From contig CAYWMN010000202.1 of NCBI GenBank assembly GCA_964459065.1, positions 1 through 7,064 on the forward strand: a DNA stretch of 7,064 bases, read 5' to 3'. Positions 1 to 5,582 of the stretch are shown here, one piece after another. This stretch comes from JAMCXS01 sp964459065. Its GTDB lineage: Bacteria > Acidobacteriota > Terriglobia > UBA7540. The position numbers were made by a program, and so were the translations under genes. The notes beneath the pieces are model-generated. The model had not been told where the DNA came from. It made no database searches and worked only from the letters and a program-made list of their open reading frames with translations. Position 1 is the stretch's first letter, and every line of letters starts with the position of its first letter.

Positions 1-405
1 GCGGGTCTGGTTCTTGGCGTCGGTAACGCTGACGCGGCCCGGCCCCGCCAGGCGGCCATAGCCCTGCACGATGTCGACTTTATTCTTCTTCAGCAGGAAT
101 TCAACGCCCTTGGCCAGCTTGGTTACCACCTTGGCCTTCCGCGCCTGGATGGCGGACCAGTCGATGGAGTATCCTTTGCAATCGATCCCGAATTCCTTGG
201 CGCGCTTGAAATAGTCGTAAACCTCAACGTTCAGCAGCAGATCCTTTGTGGGGATGCAGCCGACGTGAAGACAGGTCCCGCCGAATTTGTTGTCTTTTTC
301 AATCAGGACCGTCTTCAATCCCAATTGTCCGGCGCGGATTGCCCCAACGTATCCTCCCGGCCCGCTTCCGATCACCGCAACATCATATTTGGGCGTTTCA
401 GCCAA
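1..405 (-). CDS. lpd: Dihydrolipoyl dehydrogenase (E3), N-terminal part, runs off the left edge
   Basis: This encodes the flavoprotein E3 of pyruvate, 2-oxoglutarate and related dehydrogenase complexes or the glycine cleavage system. It reoxidises dihydrolipoamide with NAD+ in the cytoplasm. Only the first 135 codons are present, about 30% of a usual 460-480 residue protein. Residues 7-18 hold the FAD-binding Rossmann motif (VAVIGSGPGGY, GxGxxG) and E36 lies at the end of the second strand, where the FAD ribose is bound. The redox-active disulfide motif GGTCLHVGCIPTK follows at 42-54, with C45 and C50 as the active cysteines. The start is read as TTG at 403-405 because GGAGGTG (411-417) sits 5 nt upstream. 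An in-frame GTG at 409-411 overlaps that ribosome site and is less likely. The residue after the disulfide-motif lysine is Asp (KDLL) where Ala is usual. The gene is transcribed away from the FAD oxidase. The family assignment is secure; which complex it serves cannot be seen. Confidence 0.95.
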   Translation of the reverse strand, partial: MAETPKYDVAVIGSGPGGYVGAIRAGQLGLKTVLIEKDNKFGGTCLHVGCIPTKDLLLNVEVYDYFKRAKEFGIDCKGYSIDWSAIQARKAKVVTKLAKGVEFLLKKNKVDIVQGYGRLAGPGRVSVTDAKNQTR

Positions 406-410
406 AATCA

Positions 411-417
411 CACCTCC
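411..417 (-). promoter_or_regulatory. Ribosome binding site deciding the TTG start of lpd
   Basis: On the minus strand this reads GGAGGTG, a near-complete Shine-Dalgarno sequence. It ends 5 nt before TTG at 405-403 and so supports a non-ATG start. No in-frame ATG lies nearby. Confidence 0.75.
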
Positions 418-558
418 ACAAATTTCTAAAAAGGGATTATTTCGCTTCCATGTTTGCCATTCGTCATCTTACATGATGCTTCAGCGGCGAACAAGTTGCG
501 CCTGTTCCGCGGGTAGCCTGCGAAAGTGGAATGCAGGTCTGACTTACCGTGTGCGGCG

Positions 559-586
559 TTGTCGCGCAGGGGCTTTCTATGATAAT
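559..586 (+). promoter_or_regulatory. Putative sigma70-like promoter for the FAD oxidase
   Basis: TTGTCG (559-564) as the -35 box matches TTGACA at 4/6 positions. A 16-nt spacer separates it from GATAAT (581-586) as the -10 box, which matches TATAAT at 5/6. Transcription would begin near 592-595 and give a leader of about 60 nt before the ATG at 652. The region downstream is AT-rich. This is seen by eye only. Confidence 0.4.
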
Positions 587-638
587 TTTGTGTGTTTACT
601 AAAAGCTCCATTTTTTCACTGGGTTAACATTACAAATT

Positions 639-646
639 GGGGAGGG
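639..646 (+). promoter_or_regulatory. Ribosome binding site fixing the ATG start at 652
   Basis: GGGGAGGG lies 5 nt before ATG at 652-654. The frame could also be opened at TTG 637, but that codon touches the ribosome site itself, so the ATG is the better start. Confidence 0.75.
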
Positions 647-651
647 CATCA

Positions 652-2031
652 ATGACCTGGGCGGCTGAACTGGCGCGGGAAATCCGCGGACAAGTGCTTG
701 TGGACGACGCTTCCCGCGAAAGCGTCTCGCGGGATTTCGGAGGCGTGATCGTGCGGAAGCCTGCGGCGGTTGTGCGGCCCGCTTCCACGGAAGACGTAGC
801 CACTGCGGTAAAATTTGCGGTGCGGCACGGGCTTTCCGTTTCAACCCGTGGCGGAGGGCACTCGCAAACCGGCCAGTCCCTTTCCGACCAGATTGTGCTG
901 GACATGACCTCCCTCGACAAGGTTTTGGAGGTCAATCCCGAAGCGGGCGCTGTAACCTGCCAGGCGGGTCTCAAATGGCGGGCGCTTGTCGAGCACCTGG
1001 CACCCCAGCAGCTTTCGCCTCCGGTCCTTACCAACAACCTGGGTGTGACCCTTGGCGGTACCCTTTCAACCGGCGGGCTGGGTGTGGCCTCCTGGCGGCA
1101 TGGAACGCAAGCCGATAATGTTATTGAACTGGAAGTTGTCACCGGCGAAGGTGAAATCGTGCGCTGTTCGGCCGAGCAGAACCCGGATCTGTTCGACGCC
1201 GTCCGGGCGGGCATGGGCCAGTTTGGGGCCATCACAAGCGCCAAGCTGAAGATCCGGCGTCACCGGCCCAACTTCCGTTCTTATTACCTGCTCTATGACG
1301 ACCTGGGCGTACTCCTCAACGATCTGAAAGTTGTGATGGAAGATGAAAGGTTTGATTTCCTGGAATCCTGGTGCGTGCCCTGTCCGCAAGGCTTTAAGCA
1401 AGTGGGTGGAACTCGCCAGGCCTTTGCCCAGTGGTTTTTCCCATTGCACGCTACCCTTGAAACGGACGGCAAGCAGGATGCAGCCAGCGAGGAAAAGCTG
1501 CGGGGACTTAAGTTTTACAAGCACGTCCACACGGAAGAAGGCGCCCTGCTCGATTTTTTTGCGCGCCTTGACCAACTGTTCGTCCTTTGGAAGCGCGCAG
1601 GATTCTGGGAGTTCGCTCATCCGTGGATGGAGTGCGTGCTGCCCTGGCAAACCACGCCGATGTACATCGGCCAGGTGCTGCAGAACCTGCCGCCGCAAAC
1701 GATCGCCGGCGGGCACATCCTGCTGTGGCCTGCGCGGGGCAATTCCTCCTCGGTGCCTTTGTTTATGCGGCCGTCCAGTGATTTCCTGATGGGCTTCGGA
1801 ATTCTACCGGCGGTTCCGCAGCGCTTTCTTGACGAGGCTCTGCCCAAGCTGAAGATGGCCAGCCAGGCTTCTGTGATGATGGGCGGGAAACGCTATCTGT
1901 CTGGATATATCGATTTTGACGCCGCCGGATGGCAAGCGCACTATGGAGAGAAATGGCCAATCGTGGTACAGTTGAAAAATAAGTTTGATCCTCACCGGGT
2001 CTTAAATCCCGGGTTTGTTCATTATGAGTAG
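652..2031 (+). CDS. FAD-linked oxidase (PCMH/VAO family), cytokinin-dehydrogenase-like
   Basis: This 459-residue flavoprotein should oxidise a substrate C-N or C-O bond using covalently bound FAD; its substrate is unknown. The PCMH FAD-binding domain covers about residues 35-200. It contains TRGGGHSQTGQSL (65-77), in which H70 is the likely site of covalent FAD attachment, GGTLSTGG (135-142), RHGTQADNVIELEVVTGEGE (149-168) and GMGQFG (187-192). The C-terminal half resembles the cytokinin-binding domain of plant cytokinin dehydrogenases: FDFLESW with E238, HPWMECVLP from H323, and a closing HYGEKW...FDPHRVLNPG at 430-454. By recalled alignment with maize CKX1, the catalytic Asp169 position is Asn here (N128), while E238 may match Glu288. 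Function may therefore differ from cytokinin breakdown. There is no signal peptide or membrane segment, so it is probably cytoplasmic. It stands alone between lpd and the atp operon, with its own likely promoter, so context does not suggest a substrate. The family is certain; a precise activity should not be assigned. Confidence 0.85.
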   Translation: MTWAAELAREIRGQVLVDDASRESVSRDFGGVIVRKPAAVVRPASTEDVATAVKFAVRHGLSVSTRGGGHSQTGQSLSDQIVLDMTSLDKVLEVNPEAGAVTCQAGLKWRALVEHLAPQQLSPPVLTNNLGVTLGGTLSTGGLGVASWRHGTQADNVIELEVVTGEGEIVRCSAEQNPDLFDAVRAGMGQFGAITSAKLKIRRHRPNFRSYYLLYDDLGVLLNDLKVVMEDERFDFLESWCVPCPQGFKQVGGTRQAFAQWFFPLHATLETDGKQDAASEEKLRGLKFYKHVHTEEGALLDFFARLDQLFVLWKRAGFWEFAHPWMECVLPWQTTPMYIGQVLQNLPPQTIAGGHILLWPARGNSSSVPLFMRPSSDFLMGFGILPAVPQRFLDEALPKLKMASQASVMMGGKRYLSGYIDFDAAGWQAHYGEKWPIVVQLKNKFDPHRVLNPGFVHYE

Positions 2032-2148
2032 AGGCCTGGAAAGCGCCGGGCAAGGGGACGGGTTTGTTGACACCCGGCGGACGGACATGTTAGATTTCCA
2101 AGTCTTCCTTATTTTACGCAGTTTAATTTGTGAGGCTGACCGACTCGA
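2032..2148 (+). other. Spacer between the FAD oxidase and the atp operon
   Basis: This 117-bp region carries the likely atp promoter. I see no convincing intrinsic terminator for the upstream gene. CGCCGGG (2044-2050) can pair with CCCGGCG (2073-2079), but no T-run follows, and the right arm overlaps the promoter. An alternative pairing is CGGGT (2059-2063) with ACCCG (2072-2076). Confidence 0.5.
2067..2096 (+). promoter_or_regulatory. Likely sigma70-type promoter of the atp operon
   Basis: A perfect -35 box TTGACA (2067-2072) is followed at 17 nt by TTAGAT (2090-2095), or at 18 nt by TAGATT (2091-2096), which is preceded by TGT and so resembles an extended -10 element. Transcription would start near 2102, leaving a leader of about 45 nt before the first atp gene. 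The -35 box lies within a short inverted repeat (2059-2076). A promoter here implies that the operon truly begins with the b subunit and does not read through from upstream. Confidence 0.55.
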
Positions 2149-2625
2149 ATGGGCCAGATAACCAGCCAACTTGGGCAGCTTTTTGCTCAATCCATACCGA
2201 CCATTGTCTTTGTTTTTCTCCTGCTGGCGGTTCTAAACCGGCTGTTCTTTAAACCTCTTTCCAGGACGATGGAGGCTCGTGCCAAGGCTACCAGCGGCGC
2301 GCTTGAACAGGCGCGGCAACAGGCGGAGGCTGCGGAGGAGAAATCGCGGCAATACGAACGATCCCTGCAAGGAGCCCGGCAGGGAATCTATCGGGTTCGG
2401 GAACAGGCCCGCCGCGACGCCTTGAATGAGCGCGAGGCGGCCATCCAAAAGGCCCGCTCGGAGGCGGAAGCTTCGTTGAAACAAGCCCAACGCGCCTTGG
2501 ATGAGGAAGTGGCAAAGACCAAGGTCGATTTGGGCGCGGCGGTGGAATCGCTGGCCGCAGAGGTCACGGAAACCGTTTTGGCTCCAAGCCTCAACCCGGG
2601 TGGTCAAGGGGGAGTACGGGCGTGA
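2149..2625 (+). CDS. atpF: ATP synthase Fo subunit b, first of two (b/b' type)
   Basis: This 158-residue protein is a peripheral stalk subunit. It anchors in the membrane by one N-terminal helix and reaches up to delta and the alpha3beta3 head. Residues 16-30 form the hydrophobic segment (IPTIVFVFLLLAVLN), followed by the typical b-type turn FFKPLSRTMEAR. From about 44 to 145 the protein is a long charged Ala/Glu/Gln/Arg coiled coil with no predicted break. The length matches usual b subunits of about 155-170 residues. The start is ATG at 2149; its ribosome site is poor (GAGG at 2132-2135, 13 nt away). Its stop overlaps the start of the second b gene in GTGA, so the two are probably translationally coupled and made in equal amounts, as expected for a b/b' heterodimer. 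Some annotations would call this atpF', atpG or atpX. Confidence 0.9.
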   Translation: MGQITSQLGQLFAQSIPTIVFVFLLLAVLNRLFFKPLSRTMEARAKATSGALEQARQQAEAAEEKSRQYERSLQGARQGIYRVREQARRDALNEREAAIQKARSEAEASLKQAQRALDEEVAKTKVDLGAAVESLAAEVTETVLAPSLNPGGQGGVRA

Positions 2626-3233
2626 GGAAGTTGCTGCGGGTTTTCGTGCTGGGCTTTTGCCTGTCGGGTTTCCTGGTTGCGGCGTCGGTCCCGTGCCTGG
2701 CGGCTGCGCCGGCCTCCGCCGGTGAATCGGCGGCCTCGCCGAGCGAGTCGCATCACGAGCTCATTTTTGAAATTATTAACTTCATCCTGCTCGCCGGCCT
2801 GTTGGCCTATCTCTACCGGAATCGCGGCAGAGCTTTTTTTGACGAGCGCTCGGACACGATCCGCAAGAGTCTTGACGAGGGCCGGCAGGCGCTTGAATCT
2901 TCCATGGCTCAGCTTGCCGCTGCCGAAGGCAAGCTGGCGCATTTTGAGGAAGAAGTAGCGGCGCTCAAGGCGCAGGCGGAAAGCGAAGTTGCGCGAGAGC
3001 GGGAGAGAACCCGCCAGGCCACCTCGGAAGAGGTTCAGCGCATTCAGGATGTCGCGAAAGTGCAGATCGAGGCGGCCACGAACGCCGCCAAGCAGGAACT
3101 GAAGACCTTTGTTGTGGAGCAGGCTTTCAGCCAGGCGGGCGGCATGATCCGCGAGCGCCTGGATGACGAGACCCGGCGCAAGCTGGTCGGCTTTTTTCTC
3201 GCTGATCTGGAATCCAGGATGAGCAAGAACTAG
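2622..3233 (+). CDS. atpF: ATP synthase Fo subunit b, second copy, with signal-like N-terminus
   Basis: This 203-residue peripheral stalk subunit is longer than the preceding one because of an N-terminal extension. Residues 1-28 look like a Sec signal peptide: positive MRKLLR, a hydrophobic core at 7-23, and possible signal peptidase I sites around residues 27-33 (for example ASA before GES). There is no good lipobox at C25, because P24 precedes it. An acidic, Ser/Ala-rich linker follows, then the membrane helix at 48-65 (IFEIINFILLAGLLAYLY), the FFDERSDTIRKSL turn and a long coiled coil to about 170. The C-terminus (QAGGMIRERLDDETRRKLVGFFLADLE) resembles the delta-binding end of b subunits. 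It starts with GTG at 2622, 7 nt after GGAG (2611-2614), and overlaps the upstream gene by 4 nt. The extension, with its own start codon and ribosome site, is likely real. Confidence 0.9.
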   Translation: MRKLLRVFVLGFCLSGFLVAASVPCLAAAPASAGESAASPSESHHELIFEIINFILLAGLLAYLYRNRGRAFFDERSDTIRKSLDEGRQALESSMAQLAAAEGKLAHFEEEVAALKAQAESEVARERERTRQATSEEVQRIQDVAKVQIEAATNAAKQELKTFVVEQAFSQAGGMIRERLDDETRRKLVGFFLADLESRMSKN

Positions 3234-3234
3234 A

Positions 3235-3251
3235 GGCGGGCTATTCCCGCC
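3235..3251 (+). repeat. Intercistronic hairpin after the second atpF
   Basis: GGCGGG (3235-3240), loop CTATT and CCCGCC (3246-3251) form a perfect 6-bp stem directly after the atpF stop codon. No T-run follows, so it is not a standard terminator. It could slow 3' decay or mark a processing point in the mRNA. Confidence 0.5.
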
Positions 3252-3285
3252 GCAGGCCTTCCACAGAACAAGGAGAGCTTGAAGA

Positions 3286-3825
3286 ATGTCGATGGTTGTC
3301 GCATCCCGTTATGCACGCGCCCTGGCCGATACGCTGGGTCGGGCGGAGGGCTACCGCTTGGCCTCCAAAGATCTGGCGGACTTTTTCGATGTCTGGCAGG
3401 AAAGCGAGGAGTTGCGGGACGTTCTCCTGACTCCGGCCGTGCCCGGCGAGCAAAAAAGGGCTCTGCTGGATGCGATTCTGGAGCGGCTGGGGACGTCGAC
3501 GACCACCGCAAATTTCCTGAGGATTTTACTGGCCAATTACCGCATCGCTTTGCTGGAAGAGGTCCGCGAAGCCTTCGAGAAGGTGGTTGACGAACGGCTG
3601 GGCATTGTTGGCGTGGAAATCGCCTATGCCCAGAAGCTATCCGCGAACGAGCAGGAACAGATGCGGGCCAGATTTGCAGAACTTACCGGTAGCAGAGTTG
3701 AAATAACGTTTCGCCAAGAGGCAAAATTATTGGGAGGCGTGCGGGCCCGGATTGGGAGCACGGTTTATGACGGTTCCGTGCAGGGGTACCTGGACCGCCT
3801 CCGGGCGCAGTTGCGGGCCAGCTAG
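3286..3825 (+). CDS. atpH: ATP synthase F1 subunit delta
   Basis: This 179-residue delta (OSCP-type) subunit links the b-subunit stalk to the N-termini of the alpha subunits at the top of the F1 head. The length is typical (about 175-185). The N-terminal helical domain opens with the family hallmark ASRYARAL (6-13) and continues through DLADFFDVWQESEELRDVLLTPAV. The C-terminal signature is intact at about 146-176 (AKLLGGVRARIGSTVYDGSVQG, then YLDRLRAQL). ATG at 3286 is preferred over the in-frame ATG at 3292 because AAGGAG (3270-3275) is about 10 nt upstream. It lies 52 nt after the second atpF and 209 nt before atpA, the longest gap inside the operon. Confidence 0.95.
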   Translation: MSMVVASRYARALADTLGRAEGYRLASKDLADFFDVWQESEELRDVLLTPAVPGEQKRALLDAILERLGTSTTTANFLRILLANYRIALLEEVREAFEKVVDERLGIVGVEIAYAQKLSANEQEQMRARFAELTGSRVEITFRQEAKLLGGVRARIGSTVYDGSVQGYLDRLRAQLRAS

Positions 3826-3959
3826 CGGATGACCGAAGCGGCCTCCGGCCGGCGCTCCTTTTCCCGTGTCGAAAAGACCGGCTGCCGGACGTGGAGCTTT
3901 CGATTTCTCCGCTTGCCGGACCTGGTGGGTGTGTGGCGCGGTGCGGCCCGAGTGCCGGG

Positions 3960-3980
3960 CGGCGCCGGCAGCCGGCGCCG
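3960..3980 (+). repeat. Near-perfect 21-nt GC palindrome upstream of atpA
   Basis: Arm CGGCGCCGGC (3960-3969), central A (3970) and arm GCCGGCGCCG (3971-3980) are exact reverse complements. As RNA this gives about 9 bp of all-GC stem with a three-base loop. No T-run follows within 20 nt, so a classic intrinsic terminator is unlikely. Confidence 0.8.
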
Positions 3981-3981
3981 G

Positions 3982-3995
3982 GTTCGGAAGCGAAC
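3982..3995 (+). repeat. Small hairpin GTTCG-GAAG-CGAAC before atpA
   Basis: GTTCG (3982-3986) pairs with CGAAC (3991-3995) around a GAAG tetraloop. It starts one base after the large palindrome, so the two stems could stack in the atpA leader. Confidence 0.5.
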
Positions 3996-4034
3996 GGAAG
4001 TGTTTAACCTTTGTGACAATGAAAGCGCAGGCTT

Positions 4035-5570
4035 ATGGCTAAAATACGACCAGACGAAATAACGGATATCATCCGGCAACAGATTGAGAATTTCGACCGC
4101 AGCGTGAGCGTCAGTGAAGTTGGCTCGGTCGTCTCCGTGGGAGACGGCGTGGCGCGCATTCACGGTCTGGAGCGCGCCATGGCGGGCGAGTTGCTGGAGC
4201 TGCCTCATGGGGTAACGGGGCTGGCTCTGAACCTGGAAGAGGATCAGGTCAGCGCCGTTTTGCTGGGCGACTACACGAAGATCCAGGAAGGTGACGTTGT
4301 CAAGCGCACCGGACGGATTATGTCCGTGCCGGTGGGCGATTCGATGGTGGGCCGCGTGGTGGACGCCCTGGGCAATCCCACCGACGGCAAGGGGCCGATC
4401 ACAGCCACCGAATTTAATCCTCTGGAACGGCTGGCTCCTGGAGTTATTGACCGCATGCCGGTGCGGGAGCCGCTGCAAACCGGCTTGAAGGGCATCGATG
4501 GCATGATTCCCATCGGCCGCGGCCAGCGTGAATTGATTATCGGCGACCGGCAGACTGGCAAGACGGCGATCGGCATTGACACGATTCTCAACCAGAAGGG
4601 CAAAGACGTCATTTGTATCTATGTGGCCATTGGCCAGAAGCGCTCCACCATCGCCCAGGTGATCAACATTCTGGAACAGCACGAGGCCATGAAGTACACC
4701 ATCGTGATTGAGGCCAGCTCGGCCGATCCCGCCCCCATGCAATATCTGGCCCCCTATGCCGGATGCACCATGGGCGAATACTTCCGCGACAGCGGCAGGC
4801 ACGCGCTATGCATTTATGACGATCTTTCCAAGCACGCGGTCGCGTATCGTGAGATTTCGCTGCTGCTGCGCCGTCCTCCCGGCCGGGAAGCCTATCCGGG
4901 CGATGTTTTCTATCTCCATTCCCGGCTGCTCGAGCGCGCCGCCAAGATGAAGCAGGAAAAGGGCGGCGGATCGTTGACGGCGCTGCCCATTATTGAAACG
5001 CAGGCGGGCGACATTTCAGCCTACATTCCGACCAACGTCATCTCGATTACCGACGGCCAGATTTACCTGGAATCGGACCTGTTCAACAGCGGCGTGCGCC
5101 CGGCCATCAACGTCGGCTTGTCGGTTTCGCGCGTTGGCGGTAATGCCCAGATTAAAGCGATGAAGCAGGTGGCTGGAACCCTGCGCCTGGGTCTTGCCCA
5201 ATACCGGGAACTCGCGGCCTTTGAGCAATTCGGCAGCGATCTTGATCGCGCAACGCAAGCCCAGTTGCGGCGCGGCAAGCGGCTGACGGAAATCCTCAAG
5301 CAGGGCCAGTTTTCTCCCCTGCCCGTGGAGAAGCAGATCATTGCAATCTATGCGGGCACCAACGGCTACCTGGATGACCTGGAGGTGGAGGAGTGCCGGA
5401 AATTTGAGGAGGGCCTTTATGAGTTTCTGGACTCTTCTTATCCGGAACTGGGCCGGAAGATTTTTGACAAAAAGCAGCTCGACGACGCTTTGCGAGCGGA
5501 AATTACCAAGGTGCTGGACGAGTACAAGCAAAAATTCCTGGCGGAGCGCGAACCCGCGGCGGCGGTCTGA
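4035..5570 (+). CDS. atpA: ATP synthase F1 subunit alpha
   Basis: This 511-residue alpha subunit is the non-catalytic nucleotide-binding partner of beta in the alpha3beta3 hexamer. It is full length (the family is about 500-515). The N-terminal segment IRPDEITDIIRQQIENF contacts delta. The beta-barrel domain follows (VGSVVSVGDGVARIHGL, about 29-46). The Walker A motif GDRQTGKT is at 170-177, and EASSADPAPMQYLAPYAG follows in the nucleotide domain. SVSRVGGNAQ contains R366, the arginine finger reaching into the beta catalytic site (E. coli Arg376 equivalent). The C-terminal helical domain runs from about residue 375. The ATG at 4035 matches the usual MxxIRPDEI start, but its ribosome site is weak (CAGG at 4028-4031 is very close). 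A minute frame, 4013-4042, overlaps the start. No key residue is missing. Confidence 0.98.
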   Translation: MAKIRPDEITDIIRQQIENFDRSVSVSEVGSVVSVGDGVARIHGLERAMAGELLELPHGVTGLALNLEEDQVSAVLLGDYTKIQEGDVVKRTGRIMSVPVGDSMVGRVVDALGNPTDGKGPITATEFNPLERLAPGVIDRMPVREPLQTGLKGIDGMIPIGRGQRELIIGDRQTGKTAIGIDTILNQKGKDVICIYVAIGQKRSTIAQVINILEQHEAMKYTIVIEASSADPAPMQYLAPYAGCTMGEYFRDSGRHALCIYDDLSKHAVAYREISLLLRRPPGREAYPGDVFYLHSRLLERAAKMKQEKGGGSLTALPIIETQAGDISAYIPTNVISITDGQIYLESDLFNSGVRPAINVGLSVSRVGGNAQIKAMKQVAGTLRLGLAQYRELAAFEQFGSDLDRATQAQLRRGKRLTEILKQGQFSPLPVEKQIIAIYAGTNGYLDDLEVEECRKFEEGLYEFLDSSYPELGRKIFDKKQLDDALRAEITKVLDEYKQKFLAEREPAAAV

Positions 5571-5582
5571 GGGTAAACAACA

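Larger units (their letters stand above)
406..651. other. Divergent intergenic region between lpd and the FAD oxidase
   Basis: These 246 bp separate two divergently transcribed genes, so both promoters should lie here. The rightward promoter candidate is listed separately. For the leftward lpd transcript, the best pair I find on the minus strand is TTGTTC, 17 nt, TAAGAT within roughly 470-500. It matches consensus at only 3/6 and 4/6 positions, so I do not list it as a feature. A short hairpin is possible between CCTGC (517-521) and GCAGG (533-537). The open frames here encode compositionally odd Arg/Pro/Ser-rich peptides that resemble no family I know. I see no tRNA and no riboswitch. Confidence 0.6.
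3826..4034 (+). other. Long atpH-atpA spacer with strong secondary structure
   Basis: This 209-nt untranslated gap lies inside an otherwise compact operon. It is very GC-rich up to about 3982, then turns AT-rich before atpA. It holds a 21-nt palindrome (3960-3980), an adjacent small hairpin (3982-3995), a weak 5-bp stem CGGCC/GGCCG (3839-3851) with TTTT eight bases later, and a 12-mer repeated with one mismatch (TGCCGGACGTGG at 3883, TGCCGGACCTGG at 3914). A 77-codon open frame (3829-4062) is Arg-rich, has no ribosome site and is probably not a gene. No convincing promoter was found. Confidence 0.6.

Noticed and set aside
637..651. Upstream TTG start for the FAD oxidase
   Set aside because: It overlaps the ribosome site GGGGAGGG (639-646), which is correctly spaced for ATG 652.
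246..655. Small plus-strand open frames in the lpd start region and divergent spacer
   Set aside because: They start inside lpd on the opposite strand and lack plausible ribosome sites and recognisable protein character.
630..1716. Long minus-strand open frames (630-1244 and 1066-1716) opposite the FAD oxidase
   Set aside because: The plus-strand frame has clear family motifs along its whole length. The opposite frames have low-complexity composition and no motifs.
3839..3862. Possible intrinsic terminator after atpH (CGGCC/GGCCG stem and TTTT)
   Set aside because: The stem is only 5 bp and the four T residues begin eight bases after it, so it does not fit an intrinsic terminator.
3829..4062. 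A 77-codon plus-strand open frame filling the atpH-atpA gap
   Set aside because: It has no ribosome site, an Arg-rich composition typical of random GC-rich DNA, crosses the palindrome and runs 28 nt into atpA in another frame.
3822..4802. A 326-codon open frame on the minus strand opposite atpA
   Set aside because: It lies antisense to the strongly conserved atpA reading frame. Its product is His/Gln/Asp-rich with no family resemblance, as expected for a mirror frame of a GC-rich gene.
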